Of a DNA stretch of 58,274 bases, positions 15,468 through 24,794 are shown one piece after another. This DNA comes from JAIOTG01 sp964644045 (GTDB lineage: Bacteria; Patescibacteriota; Patescibacteriia; Patescibacteriales; JAGXOH01). A program made the position numbers and the translations under genes. Below the pieces are notes generated by a model. That model saw only the letters and a list, made by a program, of their open reading frames with translations, made no database searches and was not told the origin of the DNA. Where the stretch lies: contig CAZXUK010000006.1 in NCBI GenBank assembly GCA_964644045.1, forward strand, positions 1-58,274, in the 5' to 3' direction. Position 1 is the first letter of the stretch. Each line of letters starts with the position of its first letter.

Positions 15468-17461
15468 ATGAGAAGAAAAATAGCATCTTTTTTTATATTT
15501 ATTTTTTTTATATTGACTATCTGGGTTTGGAGCTTTTGGTTTTTTCCTTCTCCGGCACAGGCCGAAGGCAAACCCTCGGATTTTGATTTGCCCAATGATC
15601 CTTATTATTATCATCAATGGTATTTAGAAAAAATTAAAACTGATAAGGCCTGGGAGAATATTGAAGAGAGTCCGGAGGTAGTTGTGGCTGTTATTGATAC
15701 AGGGGTTCAAGTAACTCATCCGGATTTGGAAGGAAATATTTGGCTCAATAAAGACGAGATTCCCGACAATAATATTGATGATGACAATAACGGTTTTATT
15801 GATGATGTTAACGGTTGGGATTTTATCACCAATTCCCCTGATCCTTCTCCTCGTTTTGAAGAAGGTTTTACAGAGGCCGGAGTTTCTCACGGAACCATTG
15901 TGTCCGGGATAATAGCGGCCAATATTAATAATAAAAAAGGAGTGGCCGGTATAAGCCGGGGGGCAAAAATTATGCCCTTGAGAGTGTTGGATGACAAAGG
16001 AGGAGGAGGGGGAAGCGAAGTGATTCGAGCTATTGATTATGCCATTAAGAATAAAGCGGATATAATTAATTTAAGTTTTGTGGGTTCCGCAAGAAGCGAA
16101 GGAATGCAGGAGGCCATAAGGAGGGCTTATGAAGCTAATGTAATTGTGGTGGCGGCCGCGGGTAATGAGCAAAGCGGGGGTAAGGGGTATAATTTGGACA
16201 AATCTCCGATGTACCCGGTTTGTTATGATAAAAACAAAAGAGAACAAATGGTTATCGGGGTGGGGGCCACAGACACCTTGGATCAAAAAACCACCTTTTC
16301 CAGTTACGGAGAGTGCGTGGATATTATGGCTCCGGGAATAAGTATTTTTAATACCGTTGCTTATGCTCCTGACCAAGAATTAAACGGAAAGGTCTTTGAT
16401 AAATATTATAATGGTTTTTGGTCCGGTACTTCCATGGCCACTCCCATGGTAAGCGGAACCTTGGCTTTAATAGAGGCGGCTAATCCTGAAATAAGAAATG
16501 AACAAATAAAGGGGATATTATTTGATAATGTTGACAATATTGATAAGTTAAATCCGGAATACATAGGGAAAATAGGATCCGGAAGGTTGAGCGCCGGAAA
16601 AAGCGTGGTTGCAGCCAAGGATTTATTAGAATCCAAGGAGGTAAAAATGCTTATGGCCCCTAACTCCGAAAGAGAAAGCACGGTTAGAATGATAAACTAT
16701 GACAATGAACTTGAAAAAGAGTTTTTAACATTTTCTTCTTTTCGCGGAGGAGTGAATCTGGCCAGCGGAGACATAGACGGAGACGGCAAAGAGGAAATAA
16801 TCACCGGAGCCGGNNNNNNNNNNNNNNNNNNNNNNNNNNNNNNNNNNNNNNNNNNNNNNNNNNNNNNNNNNNNNNNNNNNNNNNNNNNNNNNNNNNNNNN
16901 NNNNNNNNNNNNNCCAATTTAGTGGGTCAGTTTTTTGCTTACAACTCCGGCTTTCGCGGAGGAGTGAATTTGGCCAGCGGAGACATAGACGGAGACGGCA
17001 AAGAGGAAATAATCACCGGAGCCGGTCCTGGCGGCGGACCTCATGTGCGTATTTTTGACTCCCAAGCCAATTTAGTGGGTCAGTTTTTTGCTTACAACTC
17101 CGGCTTTCGCGGAGGAGTGAAGGTGGCTTGCGCCAATATTAATGGAAATATAAGCAGAAACAAAGATGAGATTATAATTTCTCCGCAATCACAAGGAAGC
17201 CCCCAGATAAGAGTTTTTAATAATTATGCCCAACCTTTAATTCAATTTTTTGCTTATAGCAAATCTTTTCGCGGGGGAGTGAATTTGGCCAGCGGAGATA
17301 TTGACAAGGATGGTTTGGCTGAAATAATCACCGGAGCCGGTTCTGGCGGCGGACCTCATGTGCGTATTTTTAATCAGACCGGTGAGATAATAAAATCTTT
17401 TTATGCCTATGAGCGCGGTTTTTCCGGAGGAGTTAATCCGGAAATGATCAAAATAAGATAA
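15468..17461 (+). CDS. Secreted subtilisin-like (S8) protease with FG-GAP-like repeats; interrupted by an assembly gap
   Basis: Counting from the ATG at 15468, residues 1-32 form a signal peptide (long hydrophobic stretch ending PAQA). The S8 catalytic triad is D77 (VAVIDTGV), H141 (SHGTIVSG) and S322 (SGTSMATP); an acidic DNNIDDDNNGF loop near 100-110 looks calcium-binding. After the protease, 51-54-residue repeats of the type RGGVNLASGDIDGDG...GGGPHVRIF begin, with visible repeats at 16740, 16952, 17105, 17267 and 17420. A 100-N gap (16814-16913) falls inside them and shifts the apparent frame; I treat both sides as one gene. An upstream in-frame ATG (15384) is rejected because it lies inside the preceding gene and would bury the signal peptide. 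Likely a cell-surface or secreted protease. Confidence 0.85.
16740..17461 (+). repeat. In-gene tandem repeats, about 153 bp per unit
   Basis: Repeat starts (TTT codon of F-R-G-G-V) are at 16740, 16952, 17105, 17267 and 17420. Spacing is 153 bp, 162 bp and 153 bp for the last three intervals. The first two units on either side of the gap are nearly identical in DNA, while later units have diverged. Confidence 0.85.
16814..16913. other. Assembly gap (100 N) inside FG-GAP repeats
   Basis: A run of exactly 100 N, a conventional placeholder for unknown length. It lies where adjacent repeat units are nearly identical at DNA level, which explains the assembly break. The true repeat number is unknown. 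Confidence 0.95.
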
Positions 17462-17486
17462 TCAATTTTATATATAAAATAAAAAT

Positions 17487-18515
17487 ATGAGTAATCAAGT
17501 TATTTTTGAGAAAAAAAATGTTTTGGTAATCGGAGGAGCCGGTTTTATCGGTTCTCATCTTTGCGATGAATTGGTTAAAAACAATAAAGTTATTTGTTTG
17601 GACAATTTTTCCACCGGTTTTGAGGCCAACATTGATCATTTATTGGCTAATCCGAATTTTGCTTTTATCCGGCATGATATTGCGGAGCCCATAAAATTGG
17701 AGGATTTAAGGGACTTACAAAGGTTTAAAGTTCAGTTTCAAGGAGTGCAAGAGATTTATTACTTAGCTTGTCCCACCTCTCCAAAGAATTTTGAAAAGAA
17801 CAAAATAAATACAATTTTGGCTAATTCTTGCGGGCTTAAAAACGCTTTGGATATAGCCATAAAGAATAAATCTCAATTTGTTCATTTTTCTTCTTCGGTA
17901 GTTTACGGAGGAAGAGAAGAGACCGGAGAGAAAAAAATCAAAGAAGATTATCTCGGTAAGGTTGACTTTCTTTCGGAAAGATCGGCCTATGATGAAGGTA
18001 AAAGGTTTGCCGAGACCATGGTTAAAAATTATCGGGATGCTTATGGCCTGGATGCCAAAATTGTTCGCCCTTTCAGGATTTACGGTCCTCGGATGCCCTT
18101 GAAAGATAATCAGATGATACCGGATTTTGTGGACAATGCTTTGGAAAATAAAGATTTGGTTGTTTTTGGAGATGAAAATTTTTCTTCCAGTTTTTGTTAT
18201 ATTAGCGACTTGATCGATGCGATTGTAAAAATAACCGAAAATGAAACAGCCGGACCGATAAATATTGGCTCAGATGTTTCGATTACTTTAAAGGAGGTAG
18301 CTGAAAAAATTATTAGAATGGTGGACTCGGACTCCCAAATAAAATACGAAAAGGAAAGATTCTTTATGTCCCAGCTTTCCATTCCGGATATAACCCAGGC
18401 CAGTAATGAATTGGCCTGGATGCCGGTAGTTACTTTAGACAAGGGTTTGGAGAACACTATTGACGATTTAAGAGCCAAAAAAGGTTTAAAAAAAATAAAT
18501 TTTGATAATTCTTGA
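17487..18515 (+). CDS. NAD-dependent epimerase/dehydratase, UDP-glucuronate decarboxylase-like
   Basis: 342-residue extended short-chain dehydrogenase/reductase. The NAD-binding loop is GGAGFIGSHLCDEL. The active-site segment SAYDEGKRFAET contains the Y-x3-K pair in the form typical of UDP-xylose synthases (UDP-glucuronate decarboxylases), and ACPTSP and GPRM fit the same subgroup. It would supply UDP-xylose or a related sugar for surface glycans. Substrate assignment is by motif only; a UDP-glucose epimerase or dTDP-glucose dehydratase is less likely. It follows the S8 protease gene by 25 bases and has no SD. Confidence 0.82.
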   Translation: MSNQVIFEKKNVLVIGGAGFIGSHLCDELVKNNKVICLDNFSTGFEANIDHLLANPNFAFIRHDIAEPIKLEDLRDLQRFKVQFQGVQEIYYLACPTSPKNFEKNKINTILANSCGLKNALDIAIKNKSQFVHFSSSVVYGGREETGEKKIKEDYLGKVDFLSERSAYDEGKRFAETMVKNYRDAYGLDAKIVRPFRIYGPRMPLKDNQMIPDFVDNALENKDLVVFGDENFSSSFCYISDLIDAIVKITENETAGPINIGSDVSITLKEVAEKIIRMVDSDSQIKYEKERFFMSQLSIPDITQASNELAWMPVVTLDKGLENTIDDLRAKKGLKKINFDNS

Positions 18516-18537
18516 TATATAATTAATTATAAATATT

Positions 18538-19692
18538 ATGACTTTTTCTTCTCGGAAAAAAAATATTCAAGATCAAAAACGAAAAAAGAACACCCCGACA
18601 ACAAAAAAGCAAACGAGCTTGTTGGATAAGATGAACAATTTTCTTTTAAGATTTTCCCGGGTTCCCCTTAAAGAAAAACTTTTCTTTATTCAATATTTCG
18701 GAATAATGTTTAAAACCGGAATATCTTTATCCGTTATTTTAAGGACTTTATCCAAGCAGACTCCCAATAAACGTTTCGCGGCCATAATTAAGGAAATGGG
18801 CGCGGAAGTGGAAAAAGGTTCAAGTTTGGCAGATGCTTTCAGGCCCCATAAAAAAATTTTTGGAGAGCTTTTCATTAATATGATAGAGGCGGGGGAGGTT
18901 TCCGGTAACTTGGAAAATGTTTTAAATCAGCTTTATGTTCAAACCAAAAAGCAACACGAATTATCCTCTAAAGTAAAAGGGGCTTTAACTTATCCGGCAG
19001 TTTTGGTGGTAGTAATGATTTTAATCGGAATTTTTATGATGACAGTGGTGGTACCCAGATTGCTGGGGGTTTTAAGCACTTTCGGGACCGCCCTGCCTTT
19101 GCCCACCAGGATCATGATTGCCATTAGTGATTTTATAAATAATAACGGTTTGTTTCTGGGAATCGCTTTGGTAATTATAATCATAATATTTTTTAAAGTT
19201 TTAAAAACTTATAAAGGAAAGTATTATTTCGGATGGATTGTTTTGAAAATTCCCATTATAAGCCCGATTATTAAAAAAATAAATTTAGCTCGTTTTGCCC
19301 GAACCACCAGCAGTTTAATAAAGACTGATATTTTAATAGTTCGAGCTTTTAAAATAACCGCCAGTATTTTGGGTAATTTACCTTACCGCAAAGCAACCGA
19401 AGAGGTAAGTGAAAAACTGGAAAAAGGCGGACAGATCAATGAAATTTTAAGCACTTATCCCAATTTATTTCCTCCCGTGGTTCAACAAATTGTGGCCGTG
19501 GGAGAAGAGACCGGAGAGCTGGATGAAATTTTTTTGGAGTTGGCCGATTTTTATGAAAAAGAAGTTGACAATATTATGGATAATCTACCTTCTATTATTG
19601 AGCCCATATTAATTGTGCTTTTGGGCGTGGGCGTGGGCGGAATGGCGGTAGCTATTATAATGCCCATGTATTCTCTTACTTCTACTATTTAA
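18538..19692 (+). CDS. pilC: Type IV pilus inner-membrane platform protein PilC (type II secretion F family)
   Basis: 384 residues with two repeated T2SSF domains and three membrane segments: the pattern GxSLxxAxxxxxxxFxxxxxxMIxAGExSGNL appears in the first half (SSLADAFRPHKKIFGELFINM) and VAVGEETGELDEIF in the second. PilC sits under the pilus and couples the PilB ATPase to pilin assembly. It starts the forward pilus operon; the next gene begins three bases after its stop. A lysine-rich 45-residue N-terminal tail precedes the first domain. Confidence 0.95.
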   Translation: MTFSSRKKNIQDQKRKKNTPTTKKQTSLLDKMNNFLLRFSRVPLKEKLFFIQYFGIMFKTGISLSVILRTLSKQTPNKRFAAIIKEMGAEVEKGSSLADAFRPHKKIFGELFINMIEAGEVSGNLENVLNQLYVQTKKQHELSSKVKGALTYPAVLVVVMILIGIFMMTVVVPRLLGVLSTFGTALPLPTRIMIAISDFINNNGLFLGIALVIIIIIFFKVLKTYKGKYYFGWIVLKIPIISPIIKKINLARFARTTSSLIKTDILIVRAFKITASILGNLPYRKATEEVSEKLEKGGQINEILSTYPNLFPPVVQQIVAVGEETGELDEIFLELADFYEKEVDNIMDNLPSIIEPILIVLLGVGVGGMAVAIIMPMYSLTSTI

Positions 19693-19695
19693 TTT

Positions 19696-20136
19696 ATGTT
19701 TAATAAGCAAGGAAGCATCCTTTTGAATCTTTTAGTGGCGGTTTTGGTTATAATATTGACTGTAACTGTTTCCCTTCCCTATATTCGCGATTATCGCGTT
19801 AATTCCCGGTTAAGCGCGGAGGCGAGAGAATTGATCAACAATTTGCGTTATGCCCAGCAACTTTCCGTTACTCAACAAGTGGTGCACGGAGTTAAACTGG
19901 ATAGCGAAAATGATTTTTATGAAGTATTAAAGACGGGGGCCTCCACCTCTACTCTCAAAACGGTTTTTTTAAGCGAAAACAGTAGTTTTAAAAAGATTGA
20001 AGATTTTTCTAATAATTTGGTAAAATTTAATTTTTATGGAGGAGCGGAAGAAGCGGGGGAAATAATTTTAGAAAATATTAATAATAAAGAGATTATTTTG
20101 GAAATTAAACCATCCGGCTATGTGCAAATTAAATAA
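19696..20136 (+). CDS. Minor pseudopilin, GspH/FimT-like
   Basis: 146 residues. A short leader ends in G before SILLNLLVAVLVIILTV, a type IV prepilin-like N-terminus, followed by a small C-terminal domain with SAEARELINNLRYAQQLSV, typical of GspH/FimT. The residue at mature position 5 is Asn rather than the usual Glu, so it may behave as a tip subunit. It is first of four prepilin-like genes here in the classical H-I-J-K order. It overlaps the next gene by 17 bases. Confidence 0.75.
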   Translation: MFNKQGSILLNLLVAVLVIILTVTVSLPYIRDYRVNSRLSAEARELINNLRYAQQLSVTQQVVHGVKLDSENDFYEVLKTGASTSTLKTVFLSENSSFKKIEDFSNNLVKFNFYGGAEEAGEIILENINNKEIILEIKPSGYVQIK

Positions 20137-20560
20137 TAACAAAATTAATTATAGCCAAGGTTTTTCTTTAGTGGAAGTGATTATTGCCATTACTATTTTG
20201 ACTTTGGTTTTTGTGGCCTTGGTGCAAAGCTTTCCTTTGGGCATTTCCATTAATACTTCCGCTAAACAGAATACCATCGCTTCTTATTTGGCTCAAAGCA
20301 AAATAGAGGAATTATATAGCTCAGGTTATGATAATATTGCCACCGGCACCATAGAAACCAAGCAACGCATTTCTTCCAATTCCTCTGATGGTTTTTATGA
20401 TTTTTGGAGAAAAACCGAAGTGAGTTATGTAGATGAAGATTTGAATGAGACTTCCGACAATACCGGCTTAAAAAAAATAGACACTTTTGTTTATTATTTT
20501 GATAAAATTATTAACAAGGAAAAAGAAGTAAAAATGAGCACCTTGATTAGCGAGCATTAA
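20120..20560 (+). CDS. Minor pilin, PilV/GspI-like
   Basis: 146 residues. Prepilin leader MCKLNNNKINYSQG is followed by FSLVEVIIAITILTL, with the conserved Glu at mature position 5. The body has the ASYLAQSKIEELYSSGY segment common in PilV/GspI proteins. It overlaps the preceding pseudopilin gene by 17 bases, implying coupled translation. Its prepilin peptidase (PilD) is not encoded in this window. Confidence 0.82.
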   Translation: MCKLNNNKINYSQGFSLVEVIIAITILTLVFVALVQSFPLGISINTSAKQNTIASYLAQSKIEELYSSGYDNIATGTIETKQRISSNSSDGFYDFWRKTEVSYVDEDLNETSDNTGLKKIDTFVYYFDKIINKEKEVKMSTLISEH

Positions 20561-20573
20561 TGATATTGTTTAT

Positions 20574-21320
20574 ATGAGAAAATATTTCAAATTATCAAAT
20601 CTGTTGCTGGGAATTTTGGTTTTGATTTTAATTTATTTGGGGTATAGTAAAATTTTTAATTTGGAAAAGACGAATAAAGATTCCTTAGAGAAAGACACAA
20701 GTGTTTTTTCTCAGAAAAAAGATAAGAATTCTTCAGTTGATCGATTTTCTCAGTCAAGTGATTTTTCTTCCTCAAATAAAGCCGAGCTTCAAGAGAAAAA
20801 AGTGAATATCCCGACTCCTGAACTGGAAAAAAAAGAAGAAAACTTTGAAAAAATAATGGCGCCGGAGGAGGAATCTGATCCTTCTCAAGGTGTTTATAAT
20901 AATTCCACTTATAGTTTTCAAGTAAAGTTTCCCAAGAATTGGCCCTTGCGGATAAGAAGCAAGGAAAAGATTTCTTTGGGGTATACTATCCCGGAGAAGG
21001 GACGGGGAGCGGTTACTATAGAAGTGATACGGGAAGCCGGAGAGGCGAAAAAGGAGATCGAAGAAGCTAAACAAGAAGCGCAAAAGTATCCCGGGATGAT
21101 TAAAATTGAAGAAGAAATAATTTTTGTAGACGGAGTTAAAGGAAGAAAGTATATCATAAAGGAAACTGTATCCGGAGAGAAAGATTTATATATTTTACTT
21201 ACAAATTTCGGCAGAGAATACCTGATTAAATATCCCGGCGCAGGAGAGAGTATAAATTCAGAAGTTTTTTTGGAAGAAGTGGAATATGTTTTAGACAATT
21301 TTAAATTTATTTCTTCTTAA
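20574..21320 (+). CDS. Membrane-anchored protein with PsbP-like C-terminal domain
   Basis: 248 residues. One N-terminal membrane segment (about 8-24), a long Ser/Lys/Glu-rich linker to about 105, then a compact domain starting YNNSTYSFQVKFPKNW and ending LDNFKFISS, which resembles PsbP/Mog1-like folds. It has no prepilin cleavage motif. It is embedded between two minor pilin genes (14 and 3 bases away), so a role at the pilus base or as an accessory surface protein is likely; the specific function is unknown. Confidence 0.65.
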   Translation: MRKYFKLSNLLLGILVLILIYLGYSKIFNLEKTNKDSLEKDTSVFSQKKDKNSSVDRFSQSSDFSSSNKAELQEKKVNIPTPELEKKEENFEKIMAPEEESDPSQGVYNNSTYSFQVKFPKNWPLRIRSKEKISLGYTIPEKGRGAVTIEVIREAGEAKKEIEEAKQEAQKYPGMIKIEEEIIFVDGVKGRKYIIKETVSGEKDLYILLTNFGREYLIKYPGAGESINSEVFLEEVEYVLDNFKFISS

Positions 21321-21323
21321 TTT

Positions 21324-21899
21324 ATGAGTCTCGATTTAAAAAATTTTTTTAGAAACCATAAGGGTTTTATTTTATTGGAATTTTTAGTGGCGCTTTCTGT
21401 TTTTATAGTGATCATTATGGTATCCGGTTCTCTGTATGTAATGTCTCAGAGAGTTTATGATACTTCCGAAGATAAAATGGAGTTGGCTCAAAATGGCCGA
21501 GTAGCTTTTGATAGAATTACTCGAGAAATCAGGCAATCGGTGGCCATTGCCACTCCTTTGGCCACCAGCAGCTCTGAGGCAACGGAAGAGATGATGTTTC
21601 AAGATGGCCACAATTCGGACCAAATTACTTATATTTTTTATTATTTGAACGGAAACGAATTAAGACGAGCTAAATTGGTTTATTTTTTTGAAGAGGAACC
21701 GGATATTTATGTGAAATATAACAGCACCAACGAAGAAGGGGAGCTCCCTGAAAGTAAAGTTTTAGAGGATAAGGTAGTGGGAGAGTATTTTAAAGGAGTG
21801 GGATTTTGGGAAGAGAATGGATTGATTCACGCCTCTTCCACCTTAGAGAATAATGATCAAAATTTTAAAATAAACACAAGTGTTTTTAGCCGTAATTAA
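21324..21899 (+). CDS. Minor pilin, PilW/GspJ-like
   Basis: 191 residues. Leader MSLDLKNFFRNHKG then FILLEFLVALSVFIVIIMV with Glu at mature position 5. The following helix and NGRVAFDRITREIRQSV match the PilW/GspJ pattern. It belongs to the same operon as pilC; the next gene begins five bases after the stop. Confidence 0.82.
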   Translation: MSLDLKNFFRNHKGFILLEFLVALSVFIVIIMVSGSLYVMSQRVYDTSEDKMELAQNGRVAFDRITREIRQSVAIATPLATSSSEATEEMMFQDGHNSDQITYIFYYLNGNELRRAKLVYFFEEEPDIYVKYNSTNEEGELPESKVLEDKVVGEYFKGVGFWEENGLIHASSTLENNDQNFKINTSVFSRN

Positions 21900-21904
21900 T
21901 TTTT

Positions 21905-23140
21905 ATGATTTTATCTGAAAATAAGGGATCGACCTTGATAATAGTGATTTTATTAATGGGCCTTTTGCTTTTTTTGTCTTTGTATTATTTAGAGTTTTCT
22001 TCGATGGAGAAAAAAATTTCGGATAGTCAGTTTAAAGGTTTGGAAACTTATCATTTGGCCGAAGCCGGGATTGAAGAGATGATTTGGCGCCTGAAAAATA
22101 ATGAAACTTACAAAAATAATTTTGAAAGTGATCCGGATTGGAGCGCAAGTTTTAATCGCAGCAATCCTTTCGGGCCCGGAAGCGGCTCTTATGAAGTGTC
22201 TATTCAAAATACGGGCTTGGCCCAGGGCAATATTGTTTCTACCGGAACCAAAACCACTGTTTTTGGAAGTTTAAGCCAAAGGGTGGTTAAAACCAAGGTT
22301 TATAAAGCTATCGCCTCCAGTAGTAAAATTGATGATGTTGGTATTTTGGGAGGACATGATATAGAAATTTTTTTGAGCGATGTTATAGTTTCCACCAGTT
22401 CTTTGCAAGCTAATCACGATGTTACGGTTAGCGGGCTCGAGACTGACTTGTTTGTGGATCATGATTTAATCGCTCTCAATGACTTTGATCAGTCTTTTTT
22501 GGCCGATGTTCATGTGGGAGGAGATATCATAGATGGCGACAGCACACCCGCTCCTGAAGAGCTGGAAATGCCCTCGGTCTCCTTTGATAACCCGGAAGAT
22601 CCGGATTCTTATAAGTCCCGGGCCGATATTATTTATACCGAGGATGAATTTGAGGATTTGATTGACAATGCCGATGGAGGATCCTTGATACTGGATAGCG
22701 AGATTATTTATGTGGAAGGAGAGGTTAAAATTGATAAGGATGTGGATTTAATCATTAATGGTCTTTTGGTGGCTAATGGAGATATAACCTTGGGAGATCC
22801 TTACGGTTTCTTGAGTTGTTGGGGAAATTATACCGATTTAACCATAAATCATGAAGACGGTTTCTCCGCCGGCTTGATCGCCAATGGAGATATTACTTTT
22901 GATTATTGTATGGAAGGCGGTGATATACACGGAGTAGTTTATGCCACCAAAGATTTTATTTTTACAGATTTTTCCAATCAAATTACCATTGTGGGAGCTA
23001 TTTTTGCGCGGGAAGTGGGGGTATTTAGTGTTTGGCAGGATTTAGAAATAATTTATGGGGATGAAGAAGTGCAAGATACTTTACAAACCACCGAATTTTC
23101 TCCGGTAGTAACAGTGGAGCACTGGGAAGAAGAGTATTAA
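21905..23140 (+). CDS. PilX/GspK-like minor pilin with large C-terminal domain
   Basis: 411 residues. The leader MILSENKG precedes STLIIVILLMGLLLFL; mature position 5 is Ile rather than Glu, as in GspK-type tip subunits. The PilX-type segment YHLAEAGIEEMIWRLKN follows. The remaining 300 residues form an Asp/Val/Gly-rich, repetitive beta-type domain (for example HDVTVSGLETD and NGLLVANGDITLG), suggesting a beta-helical adhesive or tip domain. With the three preceding genes it completes an H-I-J-K-like tip set. Confidence 0.78.
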   Translation: MILSENKGSTLIIVILLMGLLLFLSLYYLEFSSMEKKISDSQFKGLETYHLAEAGIEEMIWRLKNNETYKNNFESDPDWSASFNRSNPFGPGSGSYEVSIQNTGLAQGNIVSTGTKTTVFGSLSQRVVKTKVYKAIASSSKIDDVGILGGHDIEIFLSDVIVSTSSLQANHDVTVSGLETDLFVDHDLIALNDFDQSFLADVHVGGDIIDGDSTPAPEELEMPSVSFDNPEDPDSYKSRADIIYTEDEFEDLIDNADGGSLILDSEIIYVEGEVKIDKDVDLIINGLLVANGDITLGDPYGFLSCWGNYTDLTINHEDGFSAGLIANGDITFDYCMEGGDIHGVVYATKDFIFTDFSNQITIVGAIFAREVGVFSVWQDLEIIYGDEEVQDTLQTTEFSPVVTVEHWEEEY

Positions 23141-23145
23141 TTTGT

Positions 23146-23151
23146 TATAAT
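23146..23151 (+). promoter_or_regulatory. -10 box upstream of pilM
   Basis: TATAAT at 23146-23151 with expected leader of about 19 nt to the ATG at 23177; no SD. No clear -35. It could give pilMNO expression independent of the minor pilins. Confidence 0.4.
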
Positions 23152-23176
23152 TATTGAAAAGATTAATATATAAAAA

Positions 23177-24253
23177 ATGTTTAACCGTAAAAAAACTTAT
23201 CCTTTGGGAATAGACATCTCCGATTATTCTTTAAAATTAGTAGAGCTTAGCAAGAACGGGAACAGCATTGATCTACAATCTTTTAACAGAAAGAATTTAC
23301 CTCGGGGAGTAATAAGCGAAGGGGAAATTCAAGATGAAAAAAGAGCAATTAATTTTTTACAAAGTTTGGTTAACAATCCCGAATTCGGGAAGATCAACTC
23401 CGGTCGAGTGGTGGCTTGCCTGCCTGAGTCCAAGACTTTTGTGAAAATGATTGAAATTAATTCTTCTTTTAATAATTTGCCGGAGGCGATAGAGGCGGAA
23501 ACAGAGAAGCACATTCCTTTTTCCATGGAAGAGATTTATATGGATTGGCAGAAAATTGAAACCAAGAAAGATAAAACTTTGGTTTTGGTCGGAGTCTCTC
23601 CTAAAAAAAATGTAGATCAATATTATAATCTTTTTACCCGGGCGGACTTATCGGTGGAATCTTTGGAAATAGAACCGGTGGCAATTGTCCGAAGTTTATT
23701 AAAAGAAGAGGCCCCGGATTTTAGAAATACCTTGGGCAAGAATTATATTATCATTGATTTGGGGCATGTTCATACTACTATTATAATGTATTCCCGAAAT
23801 TCCATTCTTTTTACTTCCGGTGTTTCTTTTTCCGGACAGGAGATCACTAAAGCTATTGAAGAAAAATTAAAGATCAAGAAAAACAAAGCGGAAGAGAAAA
23901 AGAAAAAAATTTCTTCCCGTGACAAGGATTATAAAAAAATCAAGCCCCTTTTGGAAGAAAAATTTAAAATTTTAGACCAAAAATTAAGCAGGGTTTTGGA
24001 ATTTTATTATGAGAATTTTTCCGAGCTCGGTTCTTTGGAGAGCGTTTTGTTAGTGGGGGGAGGGTCTCACTTGGACGGTTTAAAGAAAAGTTTTACTTGT
24101 TTGCCCGACTCGGTGGAAGTTAAACAAGGAGATCCTCTTATTCATTTAAATTTGGACAAAAAAGCCCGAGAATTTTTCAAAAAGAAGGATGTGGCTTCCA
24201 ATTCTACTGCCATCGGTTTGGCTCTGTGCGGAATTTTTAATAAAGAGTTATAA
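23177..24253 (+). CDS. pilM: Type IV pilus assembly protein PilM
   Basis: 358-residue actin-like ATPase-fold protein. YPLGIDISDYSLKLVEL is the N-terminal nucleotide-binding strand pair, YIIIDLGHVHTTI the second, and LLVGGGSHLDGL the third. PilM is cytoplasmic and binds the N-terminus of PilN, linking the motor to the alignment complex. Here it is followed directly (two bases) by the pilN-like gene. A Lys-rich insertion KKNKAEEKKKK lies in the middle. Confidence 0.9.
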   Translation: MFNRKKTYPLGIDISDYSLKLVELSKNGNSIDLQSFNRKNLPRGVISEGEIQDEKRAINFLQSLVNNPEFGKINSGRVVACLPESKTFVKMIEINSSFNNLPEAIEAETEKHIPFSMEEIYMDWQKIETKKDKTLVLVGVSPKKNVDQYYNLFTRADLSVESLEIEPVAIVRSLLKEEAPDFRNTLGKNYIIIDLGHVHTTIIMYSRNSILFTSGVSFSGQEITKAIEEKLKIKKNKAEEKKKKISSRDKDYKKIKPLLEEKFKILDQKLSRVLEFYYENFSELGSLESVLLVGGGSHLDGLKKSFTCLPDSVEVKQGDPLIHLNLDKKAREFFKKKDVASNSTAIGLALCGIFNKEL

Positions 24254-24255
24254 TT

Positions 24256-24780
24256 ATGATTTATTTAAATTTGCTTCCCTATAAGTTCAGAAAAGAATTA
24301 AGGTTAAGATATTTGTATAGGAGCTTATTTCGAATAGGTTTTATTTTAATTTTTTTTGTTTTGGTAATCTCCGGAATTTTTTATGTTTCCAATAAAATTT
24401 TCCTTAATTTTTATGAAGTGATCAGTGATACCAATTTTATAATGAGCAAAGATGTAAAAGAACCGATAAAAACCAAAGAAGTAAATTTAAAAATAGATAG
24501 AATTTCCGGGTTAACCGACAAATCCCTTTCTTGGACAAGCATTATTTCCAGCACCACCCGGCCCTTTAAAGAGGGAATTTGTTTAAACTCCCTGGAGATA
24601 GATAAAAAATCTCAAAAGGCCCACATTCGAGGAATAGCTGATAACCGAGACGTTTTAATTGATTTAAAAAACAGTTTAGGTAAGTTTGAATATTTTTCCG
24701 AAATAAATTTCCCTATCAAGGATATTTTTAAAAAAGAGAACATAGATTTTCAATTGGAGGCGAAAATAAAAATTAAATGA
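24256..24780 (+). CDS. pilN: PilN-like pilus assembly protein
   Basis: 174 residues. The cytoplasmic N-terminus MIYLNLLPYKFRKELR matches the PilM-binding INLLP motif of PilN, followed by one membrane segment (about 27-47) and an outside domain with the PilN-like pattern (SWTSIISSTTRPFKEGICLNSLEID). Position between pilM and pilO-like genes supports the call. PilN and PilO pair to form the alignment subcomplex. Confidence 0.85.
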   Translation: MIYLNLLPYKFRKELRLRYLYRSLFRIGFILIFFVLVISGIFYVSNKIFLNFYEVISDTNFIMSKDVKEPIKTKEVNLKIDRISGLTDKSLSWTSIISSTTRPFKEGICLNSLEIDKKSQKAHIRGIADNRDVLIDLKNSLGKFEYFSEINFPIKDIFKKENIDFQLEAKIKIK

Positions 24781-24794
24781 TCAATTTTTAGTAT

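Noticed and set aside
16922..17461. Separate FG-GAP protein after the gap
   Set aside because: The gap is a 100-N placeholder, so the frame change is artificial; repeats on both sides are the same family and continue one gene.
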